Notes under the pieces: model-generated
Database searches by the model: none
What the model was told of the DNA's origin: nothing
The model's input: only the letters and a program-made list of their open reading frames with translations
Part shown: positions 54,236-62,465 of the stretch, piece by piece
Layout: every line of letters begins with the position of its first letter
How positions within the stretch are numbered: the first letter of the stretch is position 1
Assembly: GCA_043808235.1 (NCBI GenBank)
Contig: JAZDFC010000080.1
Location: 110,777 to 174,776, forward strand
Source of the DNA: JAZDFC01 sp043808235
GTDB taxonomy: Bacteria; Bacteroidota; Ignavibacteria; Ignavibacteriales; Melioribacteraceae
Length of the DNA: 64,000 nucleotides
Direction of reading: 5' to 3'
Translations under genes and position numbers: made by a program

Positions 54236-55468
54236 TTAACTTGTTGGAAGTAATTTAATAAATTTTCTTTTACCAACCTTCAATATTTGTTCTTTGTCCA
54301 ATTTTACGGTGAAGTTGATATCGCTTATTTTTTCTCCGCCAATTGTTACACCGCCTTGAGTAAGTAATCGTCTTGCTTCACCTTTTGAAGGAGCGAAATC
54401 AACAGCAACTATCAAATCAACAATGTTCATTTCTGTGATGCCTTCGGCAGATTTATATTCCGGTACTTCATCGGGCAGTCCTTTATTTACGAAGATTCTA
54501 TCGAATTCTTCTTCAGCCGTGTTAGCCGCTTCGAAGTTGTGATACATCTCCACTAATTTTTTTGCGAGCGCTCTTTTCAAGTTACGTGGATTAACTTCAG
54601 GATTTTCTAAATCGCTTTTAATCTTTACCAATTCTTCATTCGAAATATCGGTGGTAAGCTCATAATAATTATAAATTAGCGTATCCGGAATTGAAAGTGT
54701 CTTTCCGAAAATATCTTTTGCAATTTCGCTGATGCCAATATAATTGTCGTAAGATTTACTCATCTTCTCCACTCCGTCAGTTCCAACTAGCAGCGGTAAA
54801 GTTAAAATGATTTGTGGGGACATTCCGAATTCACGTTGGATATCCCTGCCGACTAACAAATTAAATTTCTGATCGGTGCCGCCCAATTCAACATCGCTGT
54901 TGATTGCAACGGAATCCATCGCCTGGGCAAGCGGATAGAGTATTTCGTGCATACTAATGGGTACTCCGCCTTTATATCTTTTAGTAAAATCATCACGTTC
55001 AAGCATTCGCGCAACCGTATATTTCGAAGCCAGCTTAATTACTTCCTCAAATTTCATTTTGCCGAGCCAATCGGAATTATAAACAAGTTTTGTCTTTTGG
55101 ATGTCGAGAATTTTACCTGCCTGTTCAACATATGATTTGGCATTTTCACGGGCTTCTTCAAATGAGAGCGGGGGACGCGTTTGGTTTCTACCGGATGGAT
55201 CGCCGATCATGCCGGTAAAATCACCAATGATTAAAATAGCCTGATGGCCGAGTTGTTGGAACTGAGCGAGTTTACGCAGCACAACCGAATGACCAAGATG
55301 CAAATCCGGACGGGTGGGATCACATCCCAATTTGATATTGAGCGGCTTACTTTCTTTAATTGATTTTTCAATTTTCTGAATAAGTTCTTCTTCGGGAATG
55401 ATTTCAGAGGTTCCTCTCTTTATCAAATCCATCTGTTCGTTGAGGGGAGGGAATTGGTATCTACTCAA
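54236..55468 (-). CDS. tyrS: Tyrosyl-tRNA synthetase
   Basis: 410 residues. Class I signatures are DLHLGHSVV (about residues 52-60) and KMSKS (about 235), with the tyrosine-binding region GGTDQKFNLLVGRDIQ between them. The C-terminal S4-like domain (about 340-410, LIVAVDFAPSKGEARRLLTQ) binds tRNA. Essential for translation. It is downstream of smpB by 36 bases. Confidence 0.95.
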   Translation of the reverse strand: MSRYQFPPLNEQMDLIKRGTSEIIPEEELIQKIEKSIKESKPLNIKLGCDPTRPDLHLGHSVVLRKLAQFQQLGHQAILIIGDFTGMIGDPSGRNQTRPPLSFEEARENAKSYVEQAGKILDIQKTKLVYNSDWLGKMKFEEVIKLASKYTVARMLERDDFTKRYKGGVPISMHEILYPLAQAMDSVAINSDVELGGTDQKFNLLVGRDIQREFGMSPQIILTLPLLVGTDGVEKMSKSYDNYIGISEIAKDIFGKTLSIPDTLIYNYYELTTDISNEELVKIKSDLENPEVNPRNLKRALAKKLVEMYHNFEAANTAEEEFDRIFVNKGLPDEVPEYKSAEGITEMNIVDLIVAVDFAPSKGEARRLLTQGGVTIGGEKISDINFTVKLDKEQILKVGKRKFIKLLPTS

Positions 55469-55504
55469 ATTCTTTATTTCTCCTATTTGTACTATTAGAG
55501 GTTG

Positions 55505-55963
55505 TCAAAATTTTATTTTCCTTTCGGTACTTCTTTGAAAATCTTTTTTAGCAATATCTTCTCGTTTATCGTAAGATTTTTTACCTTTTACCAATGCTAA
55601 TTCAACTTTTACTTTACCATTTTTGAAATACAGTCGCAAAGGGATTAACGTTGTTCCTTTGTCTCTCAATTTGTTTATCAATTTCCGGATTTCACTTTTA
55701 TTCAGAAGCAACTTTCTATTACGAACCGGATCATGATTATTAATACTTCCCTGGTCATAAACGCTTATATTTATACTTTTCAGCCAAACTTCACCGTCTT
55801 TGATTTCGGCATAACCGTCGACTAAATTTGTCTTGCCTGCACGAAGCGATTTTACTTCGGTTCCTACAAGTGCAATTCCAGTTTCAATACTTTGCAGTAT
55901 GAAATACTCGAATCTGGCTTTCCTGTTCACTGTGATGTTCTTTTCTTCGTCGTTTTGTGTCAT
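55505..55963 (-). CDS. smpB: SsrA-binding protein SmpB
   Basis: 152 residues from ATG 55963 (a TTG at 55972 would add three residues). Signatures: VNRKARFEYFILQSIETGIA, LVGTEVKSLRAGK, then LLLNKSEIRKL and the C-terminal GKKSYDKRE. It brings tmRNA to stalled ribosomes. First gene of the minus-strand operon with tyrS and pdaD. Confidence 0.94.
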   Translation of the reverse strand: MTQNDEEKNITVNRKARFEYFILQSIETGIALVGTEVKSLRAGKTNLVDGYAEIKDGEVWLKSINISVYDQGSINNHDPVRNRKLLLNKSEIRKLINKLRDKGTTLIPLRLYFKNGKVKVELALVKGKKSYDKREDIAKKDFQRSTERKIKF

Positions 55964-56067
55964 ATCGCTCAAATTAAAGGTTCAAAGTTATTTTCTAAGA
56001 TCAATAAATGCAAGGAATCCCAAAAATTTAGCTTTTATCAAATATACCCCCAAAATCAGGAAATAAT

Positions 56068-56754
56068 TTAAATAGCCTTACCTGATTCTTTAACGCAACT
56101 ATCATGCGAACAGCCGCACGATTTCCCTTTCGCTTTTTCAAATGATTCTCTTCCTTCTTTAAAAGCAAAATACGCTATGAGAATTGCCCCGATCGAATCG
56201 ATTGTTCCGATTTTAAAAATTTCGTACCCGATTGATGAGAAGAGAAGAATTACCGAAAGATACAAGCAAGTTTTTGTACAGTTCGCATCCGCGATAATTG
56301 CATCAGATTTGAGTGCGCGCCCGACTTTTAATTTGTAAAAAATTAGCAACTGCATTGTCGATATGGAAATCAGCGAAATAACAATTCCCCAAAATGTTGT
56401 TTTGGGATGATGGTTTGAAAATAAATTCGAAGCTGCCGTAAGCAGTAACCCGGCAGTCAAAATATAGAATGCAATGCCTGTAATCATTAATGCCTGCTTT
56501 TCAAAATCATCAATCTTCTCATCGCCATTATTAATTAACTTCGTTATCATATAATATATTCCAACGCCTGACATAACTTCCACGAACGAATCAACTCCGA
56601 AACCGAATAATGAAAGAGTCTCATCTTCAAGCCCGAAGAAAATAGAGACGATGCCTTCGAGAAGATTATAGAGGATGGTAATCACCGCAAGGATATAAGC
56701 AAGTCGGTAGAATTTCTGACGATCAGTAATTTGTGTGACAGAGACATCATTCAT
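56068..56754 (-). CDS. CDF-like cation transporter with Cys-rich tail
   Basis: 228 residues, about six membrane segments. The wording SLFGFGVDSFVEVMSGVGIY resembles the metal-binding part of cation diffusion facilitator proteins (a D-x-x-x-E rather than the usual HxxxD), and KSDAIIADANCTKTCLYLS a second site. The C terminus ends CGCSHDSCVKESGK, likely metal-binding. It lacks the large cytoplasmic CDF domain. Metal efflux or uptake is inferred; the metal is unknown. It is not clearly in an operon. Confidence 0.7.
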   Translation of the reverse strand: MNDVSVTQITDRQKFYRLAYILAVITILYNLLEGIVSIFFGLEDETLSLFGFGVDSFVEVMSGVGIYYMITKLINNGDEKIDDFEKQALMITGIAFYILTAGLLLTAASNLFSNHHPKTTFWGIVISLISISTMQLLIFYKLKVGRALKSDAIIADANCTKTCLYLSVILLFSSIGYEIFKIGTIDSIGAILIAYFAFKEGRESFEKAKGKSCGCSHDSCVKESGKAI

Positions 56755-56831
56755 GAATTTACACTTTCAATAAGATAGTTGAGTTAATATACAAACCATA
56801 ATCAAAAGATAATAATTCATTTCGAAGATGA

Positions 56832-57704
56832 TTAATATTTTTCCTCAACGAACGTTTGGTCGCTGATTGGAGGTCGCACATATCCGCTATCCCTTTGCTG
56901 CGGAGGTAGCTCAATTGGTTCCGGAGTTAGGTCTTCATAAGAAACTAAGCCTAACAAATGACTAATGCAGTTTAATCTCGCCTTCTTTTTATTATCTGCA
57001 TTTACAACATACCAGGGCGCCTGCTTGATGTCGGTATGAGCAAACATTGCATCTTTCGCTTTAGAATACTCAACCCATTTTGAGCGCGATTCTATATCCA
57101 TCGGACTTAATTTCCATCGTTTCGTAGGATCTTTTATTCTATCCTGGAACCGTTTTTCCTGCTCTTCATCGCTGACGGAGAACCAATACTTAATCAAAAT
57201 TATTCCCGATCTTACGAGCATCCTCTCAAACTCCGGGCATGATCGTAAAAATTCAGTATACTGTAATTCATTGCAAAATCCCATCACATGTTCTACGCCT
57301 GCACGGTTGTACCAACTTCTGTCAAATAAGACCATCTCGCCTGCAGCAGGGAGGTGGGGTACATATCTCTGAAAGTACCATTGATTTTTCTCTTTTTCGG
57401 TTGGAACGCCGAGAGCTACAACTCGGCAGTAACGCGGATTCAAACACTCGGTAATTCTTTTTATCACTCCTCCTTTTCCGGCGGCATCACGCCCTTCAAA
57501 AATGACCACGACTTTCAACCCCTGTGATTTTACCCATTCCTCAAGTTTGACTAACTCGATTTGTAATCTTCGTAACTCATCCTCATAAAATTTCTTCGTC
57601 AGTTTTTTCTGTTCCGACTTATCAGTGGAAGATGATTCATTTACCGGTACATTGACCGAATCGGTACGCTTATCTTTTTTATCCTTTTTATGTTTCTTCG
57701 ACAT
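56832..57704 (-). CDS. ppk2: Polyphosphate kinase 2
   Basis: 290 residues. A Lys/Asp-rich N terminus precedes the kinase domain. Walker A: IFEGRDAAGKGGVIKRI (about residues 68-84); Walker B region: LFDRSWYNRAGVEHVMGF (about 124-141); the KRWKLSPMDIESRSKW lid follows. It makes nucleotide triphosphates from polyphosphate or the reverse; class I PPK2 acts mainly on nucleoside diphosphates. AAGGAG stands before the ATG on the minus strand. Confidence 0.93.
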   Translation of the reverse strand: MSKKHKKDKKDKRTDSVNVPVNESSSTDKSEQKKLTKKFYEDELRRLQIELVKLEEWVKSQGLKVVVIFEGRDAAGKGGVIKRITECLNPRYCRVVALGVPTEKEKNQWYFQRYVPHLPAAGEMVLFDRSWYNRAGVEHVMGFCNELQYTEFLRSCPEFERMLVRSGIILIKYWFSVSDEEQEKRFQDRIKDPTKRWKLSPMDIESRSKWVEYSKAKDAMFAHTDIKQAPWYVVNADNKKKARLNCISHLLGLVSYEDLTPEPIELPPQQRDSGYVRPPISDQTFVEEKY

Positions 57705-57958
57705 AATTATTTTCTCCTTTGTATATAATCGTATAAGAAGAGGAATGTTTTAATAGCGATTCTTTTAGTGTTTTTAAATTAACAAAATATAAGTTGAGTT
57801 AGAACAAAAATTTAACACAATTATAATAGCTACGCGAAATTTTTCATTGTTTGACAAACTTTTCAATTATGATTAACTTTGCCTCGAATTTATTATTGTT
57901 GTTTATCCGCCAAAGCGGTGTGTTATTTGGAATTTGTTTTTTGATATTTGATTTACCC

Positions 57959-58031
<73 letters not shown>

Positions 58032-58039
58032 CACAAAAA

Positions 58040-58071
58040 GTCTCTTTGAGAAATTAAAGAGGCTTTTTTTT
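58040..58071 (+). terminator. Terminator of tRNA-Ala
   Basis: GTCTCTTT pairs with AAAGAGGC (8 bp, one G-U) and is followed by eight T. Confidence 0.9.
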
Positions 58072-58079
58072 GTTTAAAG

Positions 58080-58170
58080 CGTTATCAGCTGGGAGAGCGT
58101 CCCGACAAAGTCGGGGAGGTCAGGAGTCTTGCCCGGCTGAGACGGGTCGATCCTCCTTAGCTCCACGCAG
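58080..58170 (+). ncRNA. tRNA-Ala-like unit 1 with exchanged anticodon arm
   Basis: Matches tRNA-Ala from the D loop (AGCTGGGAGAGCG) through the 3' acceptor strand (TAGCTCCA), but the 5' acceptor strand is lost. The anticodon arm is TCCCG-ACAAAGT-CGGGG (58100-58116), the same 5-7-5 size as in the tRNA. The T-loop carries 19 extra bases (58128-58146) with a CCCG..CGGG hairpin. A terminator follows at 58173-58202. It may be a tRNA pseudogene or a structured small RNA. Confidence 0.65.
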
Positions 58171-58172
58171 AA

Positions 58173-58202
58173 GTCTCTTTGAGAAATCAAAGAGACTTTT
58201 TT
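58173..58202 (+). terminator. Terminator after tRNA-like unit 1
   Basis: GTCTCTTT / AAAGAGAC, now a perfect 8-bp stem, followed by six T. Compared with the tRNA-Ala terminator, a G-U pair has become A-U. Confidence 0.88.
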
Positions 58203-58210
58203 GTTTTAAA

Positions 58211-58300
58211 TGTTATCAACTGGGAGAGCGTCCCGACAAAGTCGGGGAGGTCAGGAGTCTTGCCCGGCTAAGACGGGTCGATCCTCCTTAGCTCCACACA
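58211..58300 (+). ncRNA. tRNA-Ala-like unit 2
   Basis: Tandem copy of unit 1, offset by 131 bases, with few differences (AACTGGGAGAGCG; the T-loop insert reads CGGCTAAGACGGG). The exchanged anticodon arm is identical. The terminator is at 58304-58334. Confidence 0.65.
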
Positions 58301-58303
58301 GAA

Positions 58304-58334
58304 GTCTCTTTGAGAAATTAAAGAGGCTTTTTTT
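58304..58334 (+). terminator. Terminator after tRNA-like unit 2
   Basis: GTCTCTTT / AAAGAGGC stem and seven T, as in the tRNA-Ala terminator. Confidence 0.88.
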
Positions 58335-58342
58335 GTTTTAAA

Positions 58343-58430
58343 TGTTATCAACAGGTTGAGCGTCCCGACAGAGTCGGGGAGGTCAGGAGTCATGCCCGGC
58401 ATAGACGGGTCGATCCTCCTTGGCTCCACC
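58343..58430 (+). ncRNA. tRNA-Ala-like unit 3, most diverged
   Basis: Third copy, offset by 132 bases. The D region is AACAGGTTGAGCG, the exchanged arm is TCCCG-ACAGAGT-CGGGG (loop changed, stem kept), the T-loop insert reads CGGCATAGACGGG and the 3' end is TGGCTCCA. No clear terminator hairpin follows; the repeat array ends here. Confidence 0.6.
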
Positions 58431-58677
58431 GATAAATCTTCTTTAAAATACATAACGCAGCAAGCCTCAATGGAAAATGGAAAAATCATTTAAAATATAT
58501 TGTTACAAAAAACAAAAACTTAAGCGCCAAGACTATAGAGACTTTTATTTATGTGATCGATTACACAGAGATTACTCAGCCTCATGACATTTATTTGGTG
58601 AAATTTCTCCCAAAAAAATCACATACTTGTTTTTCTAAGAAAAAATCGCTTTCTTGAATGCGGAATCTTATTTTACA
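58431..58677. other. Intergenic region after the tRNA-like array
   Basis: About 247 A/T-rich bases before the Cys-rich gene, with a short ATGGAAA-type tract near 58469-58485. I see no further RNA gene. Confidence 0.4.
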
Positions 58678-59154
58678 ATGAAATTGATCAAATCAAATAT
58701 TGTCAATGTTGGACTGATACTTAGTATGCTGTTCTTGAATGCGGGGATTTTTCTGCATATTGCGTGTTGCAATCCGGAAGTAACCTTCACTGAGCAAGAG
58801 GAATCATCATCTTGTTGTTGCAGTGGTCCCTATGATGAACAGGCAGATTGTTGTTCCTCAAAAAACAACGAACAAGAAAAGAGTTCCTCCGAAGACTGCT
58901 CGAATTGTATAGATCATTGCCTATTATCATACAAATATTTGAGATTGGAAGTCGATCAAGTCCTTTCTTACAAAATTAAGTCTGAACGGATATGTATTAT
59001 CGAAACCATTCTTACCGTCAAAGATGATATAAACAATAATAATATTAAACAGCAAATCTCACTCCATCAGGAGAAAGTCCCCGTAATTGCCTGGGGAAAA
59101 AATCTCATTATTCTTCTTCACGAAATAAAAATTCCATCACTCCTTTCTGCATAG
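58678..59154 (+). CDS. Small secreted Cys-rich protein of the metal cluster
   Basis: 158 residues from the ATG at 58678, which begins a membrane/signal segment (MKLIKSNIVNVGLILSMLFL). It then has HIACC and a Cys cluster (SSCCCSGPY..ADCCSSKN..DCSNCIDHC), and a tail with PV.AWGKNLIIL. It loosely resembles small Bacteroidetes proteins with HYC and CC motifs found before TonB receptors of metal loci. Metal binding is inferred from the cysteines. It precedes the TonB receptor by 60 bases. Confidence 0.55.
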   Translation: MKLIKSNIVNVGLILSMLFLNAGIFLHIACCNPEVTFTEQEESSSCCCSGPYDEQADCCSSKNNEQEKSSSEDCSNCIDHCLLSYKYLRLEVDQVLSYKIKSERICIIETILTVKDDINNNNIKQQISLHQEKVPVIAWGKNLIILLHEIKIPSLLSA

Positions 59155-59214
59155 TAATCGTTAGTTAAACTAAGCTAATATTTTATTTATCTTTTTTTGG
59201 AAAGGAGAATTCCA

Positions 59215-61407
59215 ATGAAATCATTATTGATATTCTTACTCTTTTGTGCGACCATCGTAACTGCGCAAAAGTTAAGAGGAGTAGTTTATGAAGCCATAGA
59301 TGGAAATAATTTACCGCTGCCTGGCGTGAATATTTTTTGGGCAGAAACCTCAATTGGAACCGCGACGGATTCCGAAGGAAAATTCGAAATAATAAAAACA
59401 TCTGCAGATTCAGCGCGATTAGTTATAAGCTATGTTTCTTATAAACCGGATACTTTATGGATTAAAAAAAGCGAAGAGTCAGTTGAAATTACTCTCCAGC
59501 AAAACAAAGAGCTAAATGAAATTATAGTAGCCGCGAGAATGAAAGGAACTCTCATAAAGGAATTGGATGCAATATTCAAGCAGGAACTAACAATTCACGA
59601 ACTCAAGAAAGCGGCTTGCTGTAATCTCTCGGAAAGTTTTGAGACGAATGCTTCCGTTGATGTTTCATACGGCGATGCGGTAACTGGCGCGAAACAAATT
59701 AAATTGCTTGGCTTAGCGGGTAAATACAGTCAACTAATGACTGAAAATATTCCCAATTTACGGGGGCTTGCCTCTGCTTTTGGCATCTATTACATACCCG
59801 GTCCGTGGATGGAATCAATCCAAATTTCGAAGGGAACAGCATCTGTTATCAATGGATTCGAATCGACTACGGGTCAAGTTAATGTTGAATTCAAAAAACA
59901 TGCGAGTAGTCCAAAATTTTATGCTGATGTTTTTTCATCCGACAATTTGAAGAATGATGTTAATGCAATTTCTTCAGTTAGAATAAATGAAGGACTTACT
60001 TCTACTTTGTTTCTGCATGGTGAATATTTCGGAAAGAACATCGATCATAATCACGATTCGTTCCTCGATCATCCGAATGTAAGGCAGTTAAATATTCTTA
60101 ATAAATGGAACTTTGAGGATTTTGAAAATTGGCACATTGCTGCTTCAATCAATTATCTCATTGAAGAAAGATACGGCGGACAAATTGGATTTGGAAATGC
60201 AAACTCTTCCCAAGTTTACCGGAATATTATTGAGACAAATCGATTTCAATTCTGGTCAAAAGTCGGTTATATGTTTTCGAATGAACAAAATACGAGTATT
60301 GGATTTATTAATATGATTACAACTCACAAACAGAATTCCGTATTCGGAGTTAGAAATTACGATGCCGACGAAGTAAGTTATTATTCAAATCTCATTTTTG
60401 AATCGGAAATTTTTAACAAAGCTCATAAAATTAATACAGGGCTCAGTTTTATTTATGACAAACGCTCCGAGCATTTTTCGGAAATTATTTCTGACAAAAA
60501 CGAAATTATACCCGGTGCATTTTTCCAATATACTTTTCAACCTGTGGCAAATCTTACTCTAATCGGAGGTATTAGAGGAGATATTCATTCCGAATTTGGT
60601 ACATTTATTACTCCGAGATTTCACGTGAGATATAGTCCGTTCGCAAACACATCAATCCGGTTGACAGCAGGAAAGGGATTTCATTCGGCGAGTATCATTG
60701 CAGAGAATATTTCTCTTTTGTCAACATCCCGCCAATTCATAGCCGCAGAAAATATAGAGATGGAAGAAGCGTTCAATTACGGAATCAATCTTACCCAATA
60801 TGTATATCTGTTCGATAGAGAGATGACAATTAACACAGAATATTACAGAACCGAATTTGAAAACAAGGTCGTCGTTGATATTGATCAAAGCTCTCACGAG
60901 GTTCATTTTTATAATTTAGATGGGAAATCGTTTTCGAATAATTTCCAAATAGAAATCAATTACGAAATGCTGCCGCAGCTTGATGTTTTGGGAGCAATAC
61001 GATTCACTGATTCCAAAACTACATATCATGGAAAACTGCTGTCCGATCCTCTTGAAAAAAAATTCAAAGGTTTGGTGTCGGTGTCTTATCAAACACCTTT
61101 GAGATTATGGCAGTTTGATTTTACCGCCCAGTTTAACGGTCCATCCAGGATACCCAATTTTCAAGATAATCATGCAATTCATTTGGAGGCAGAATCTCCG
61201 GCATATACAAATATACTCGCTCAAATTACCCATTATCTAAAAGATTGGGAAATATTTGTTGGAGTTGAAAATCTGACGAATTTTACGCAGCACAATCCGG
61301 TAATTTCGGCTGATGATCCTTTCGGTTCGGACTATGATGCATCGATTATCTGGGGTCCGGTGGAGGGAAGAAAATTTTATCTCGGTTTGCGTTTTTCAAT
61401 TAAATAG
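59215..61407 (+). CDS. TonB-dependent receptor of a metal-uptake type
   Basis: 730 residues from ATG 59215; GGAAAGGAG lies seven bases upstream. Signal peptide MKSLLIFLLFCATIVTAQ. The carboxypeptidase-regulatory domain is at about 20-95 (LRGVVYEAIDGNNLPLPGVN). The plug region contains KKAACCNLSESFETNASVDV and GAKQIKLLGLAG, a wording that recurs in receptors next to heavy-metal-associated proteins. The barrel follows and ends LGLRFSIK. It is followed 13 bases later by an HMA lipoprotein. It would move a metal or metal complex through the outer membrane. Confidence 0.85.
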   Translation: MKSLLIFLLFCATIVTAQKLRGVVYEAIDGNNLPLPGVNIFWAETSIGTATDSEGKFEIIKTSADSARLVISYVSYKPDTLWIKKSEESVEITLQQNKELNEIIVAARMKGTLIKELDAIFKQELTIHELKKAACCNLSESFETNASVDVSYGDAVTGAKQIKLLGLAGKYSQLMTENIPNLRGLASAFGIYYIPGPWMESIQISKGTASVINGFESTTGQVNVEFKKHASSPKFYADVFSSDNLKNDVNAISSVRINEGLTSTLFLHGEYFGKNIDHNHDSFLDHPNVRQLNILNKWNFEDFENWHIAASINYLIEERYGGQIGFGNANSSQVYRNIIETNRFQFWSKVGYMFSNEQNTSIGFINMITTHKQNSVFGVRNYDADEVSYYSNLIFESEIFNKAHKINTGLSFIYDKRSEHFSEIISDKNEIIPGAFFQYTFQPVANLTLIGGIRGDIHSEFGTFITPRFHVRYSPFANTSIRLTAGKGFHSASIIAENISLLSTSRQFIAAENIEMEEAFNYGINLTQYVYLFDREMTINTEYYRTEFENKVVVDIDQSSHEVHFYNLDGKSFSNNFQIEINYEMLPQLDVLGAIRFTDSKTTYHGKLLSDPLEKKFKGLVSVSYQTPLRLWQFDFTAQFNGPSRIPNFQDNHAIHLEAESPAYTNILAQITHYLKDWEIFVGVENLTNFTQHNPVISADDPFGSDYDASIIWGPVEGRKFYLGLRFSIK

Positions 61408-61420
61408 GAGAATAGATATC

Positions 61421-61726
61421 ATGAAAAAATTATTAATAATTTTATTCGCAGTCTCGATTTCTGCATGTAGTTCTGATTTGTCAAAGAATGAATTTAAAAT
61501 AGTTTCGTTTGATACATCAATTCATTGCGACGCATGTGTAAATACTGTGTTTGATAATCTACCAAAAGAAACTGGTGTGGTTGATTTAAAGGTTGATTTG
61601 GAAAGTAAAACTGTTACAGTAGTTTTTAATCCGGATAAAACTTCGGTTGAAAAATTAGCAGAGAAAATTAATGAACTTGGTTATTCGGCTTATGTAAAAA
61701 GCTTTGAAAATTTTATTGAAAAATAA
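61421..61726 (+). CDS. Lipoprotein with heavy-metal-associated (HMA) domain
   Basis: 101 residues from ATG 61421 with GGAG upstream; the longer frame is a shadow of the receptor gene. The lipobox ISACSS places the mature Cys at residue 17. The HMA domain spans about 27-95 with the metal motif IHCDACVNTVF and the ferredoxin-like pattern GVVDLKVDLESKTVTVVF. It would bind a soft metal such as copper, silver or mercury in the periplasm. It forms an operon with the TonB receptor. Confidence 0.88.
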   Translation: MKKLLIILFAVSISACSSDLSKNEFKIVSFDTSIHCDACVNTVFDNLPKETGVVDLKVDLESKTVTVVFNPDKTSVEKLAEKINELGYSAYVKSFENFIEK

Positions 61727-61747
61727 TTTGGAGGTGTTAATATGGAA

Positions 61748-62293
61748 TTAATGCCTCACTTGTAATTTCTGGATTAATTCCATGACTTGTTGATAACCTT
61801 CATGGTGTTTTCTTAATTCATTTTCCAATTTCATAATTTTATAAGACTCCGAGGATTCTGAACCGCCGAGAAGCCAATTTACACTGCAACCAAGTCGGAG
61901 CAGCTTTACAAGAATTCTTGTGCCCGGTTCTCTTTTACCGCTTATGTACTGTTGAAGTTGTTGTGGTGAAATTGCCATGGCGTCCGCTAACTTTTTGAGA
62001 TTGCCGTATTTTCTTTTGGCAAAAATTCTAATCCGGTCTCCAATTCCCAAACTCAGTTCTTCTTCAGTAAATAAATCCCTCTCCTGTTTTTCGTCGATTT
62101 CATAAAGCATTAATTCGTATTGATAATTTTCTACTATTTTATTGATTTGCTTATAAAGATCTTCATCAAAATCGGTACTTTCATTTAAAAGATATATGAG
62201 CGTATGACTTTTCATCTCCAACTTTTCAGCCAGCCATGTAATATGAATTCCGTGGGAGCGAAGCAATTGCTTTATTTCTTCTTGCATTTTCAT
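61748..62293 (-). CDS. XRE-like helix-turn-helix regulator
   Basis: 181 residues. An N-terminal helical region (residues 1-60, LLRSHGIHITWLAEKLEMKS) looks like one HTH and a second, clearer Xre-type HTH lies near 88-125 (LKKLADAMAISPQQLQQYIS, then GKREPGTRILVKLLRLG). The C-terminal 40 residues are a helical coil. It faces the metal cluster tail-to-tail and could control either side, but this is not shown. Confidence 0.8.
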   Translation of the reverse strand: MKMQEEIKQLLRSHGIHITWLAEKLEMKSHTLIYLLNESTDFDEDLYKQINKIVENYQYELMLYEIDEKQERDLFTEEELSLGIGDRIRIFAKRKYGNLKKLADAMAISPQQLQQYISGKREPGTRILVKLLRLGCSVNWLLGGSESSESYKIMKLENELRKHHEGYQQVMELIQKLQVRH

Positions 62294-62465
62294 GGCAAAA
62301 TCTCCACCAATCAGTTTATGACTTCTGGAAAATACGAAATTCTGATTAAAAAATGAATTTTAAGAATTGGCGATTAGTGCATTACGGAATTATTAATATA
62401 ATGTTAATCCAGGATGAAGCAGAGCGTATTTCAAATAAAAAAGATATTGGCTATCTTTCAATTGT

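Noticed and set aside
58040..58430. CRISPR array or protein-coding frames in the 131-bp repeats
   Set aside because: Units are contiguous tRNA-like copies with terminators and no unique spacers; the short open frames through them cross the tRNA and terminators and have no codon sense.
58080..58430. Three functional tRNA genes
   Set aside because: The 5' acceptor strand is lost and the T-loop is interrupted by 19 bases, so a normal tRNA cannot form.
61313..61420. N-terminal extension of the HMA lipoprotein
   Set aside because: The stretch lies inside the TonB receptor gene in another frame, and the lipoprotein signal starts at 61421 with its own ribosome site.
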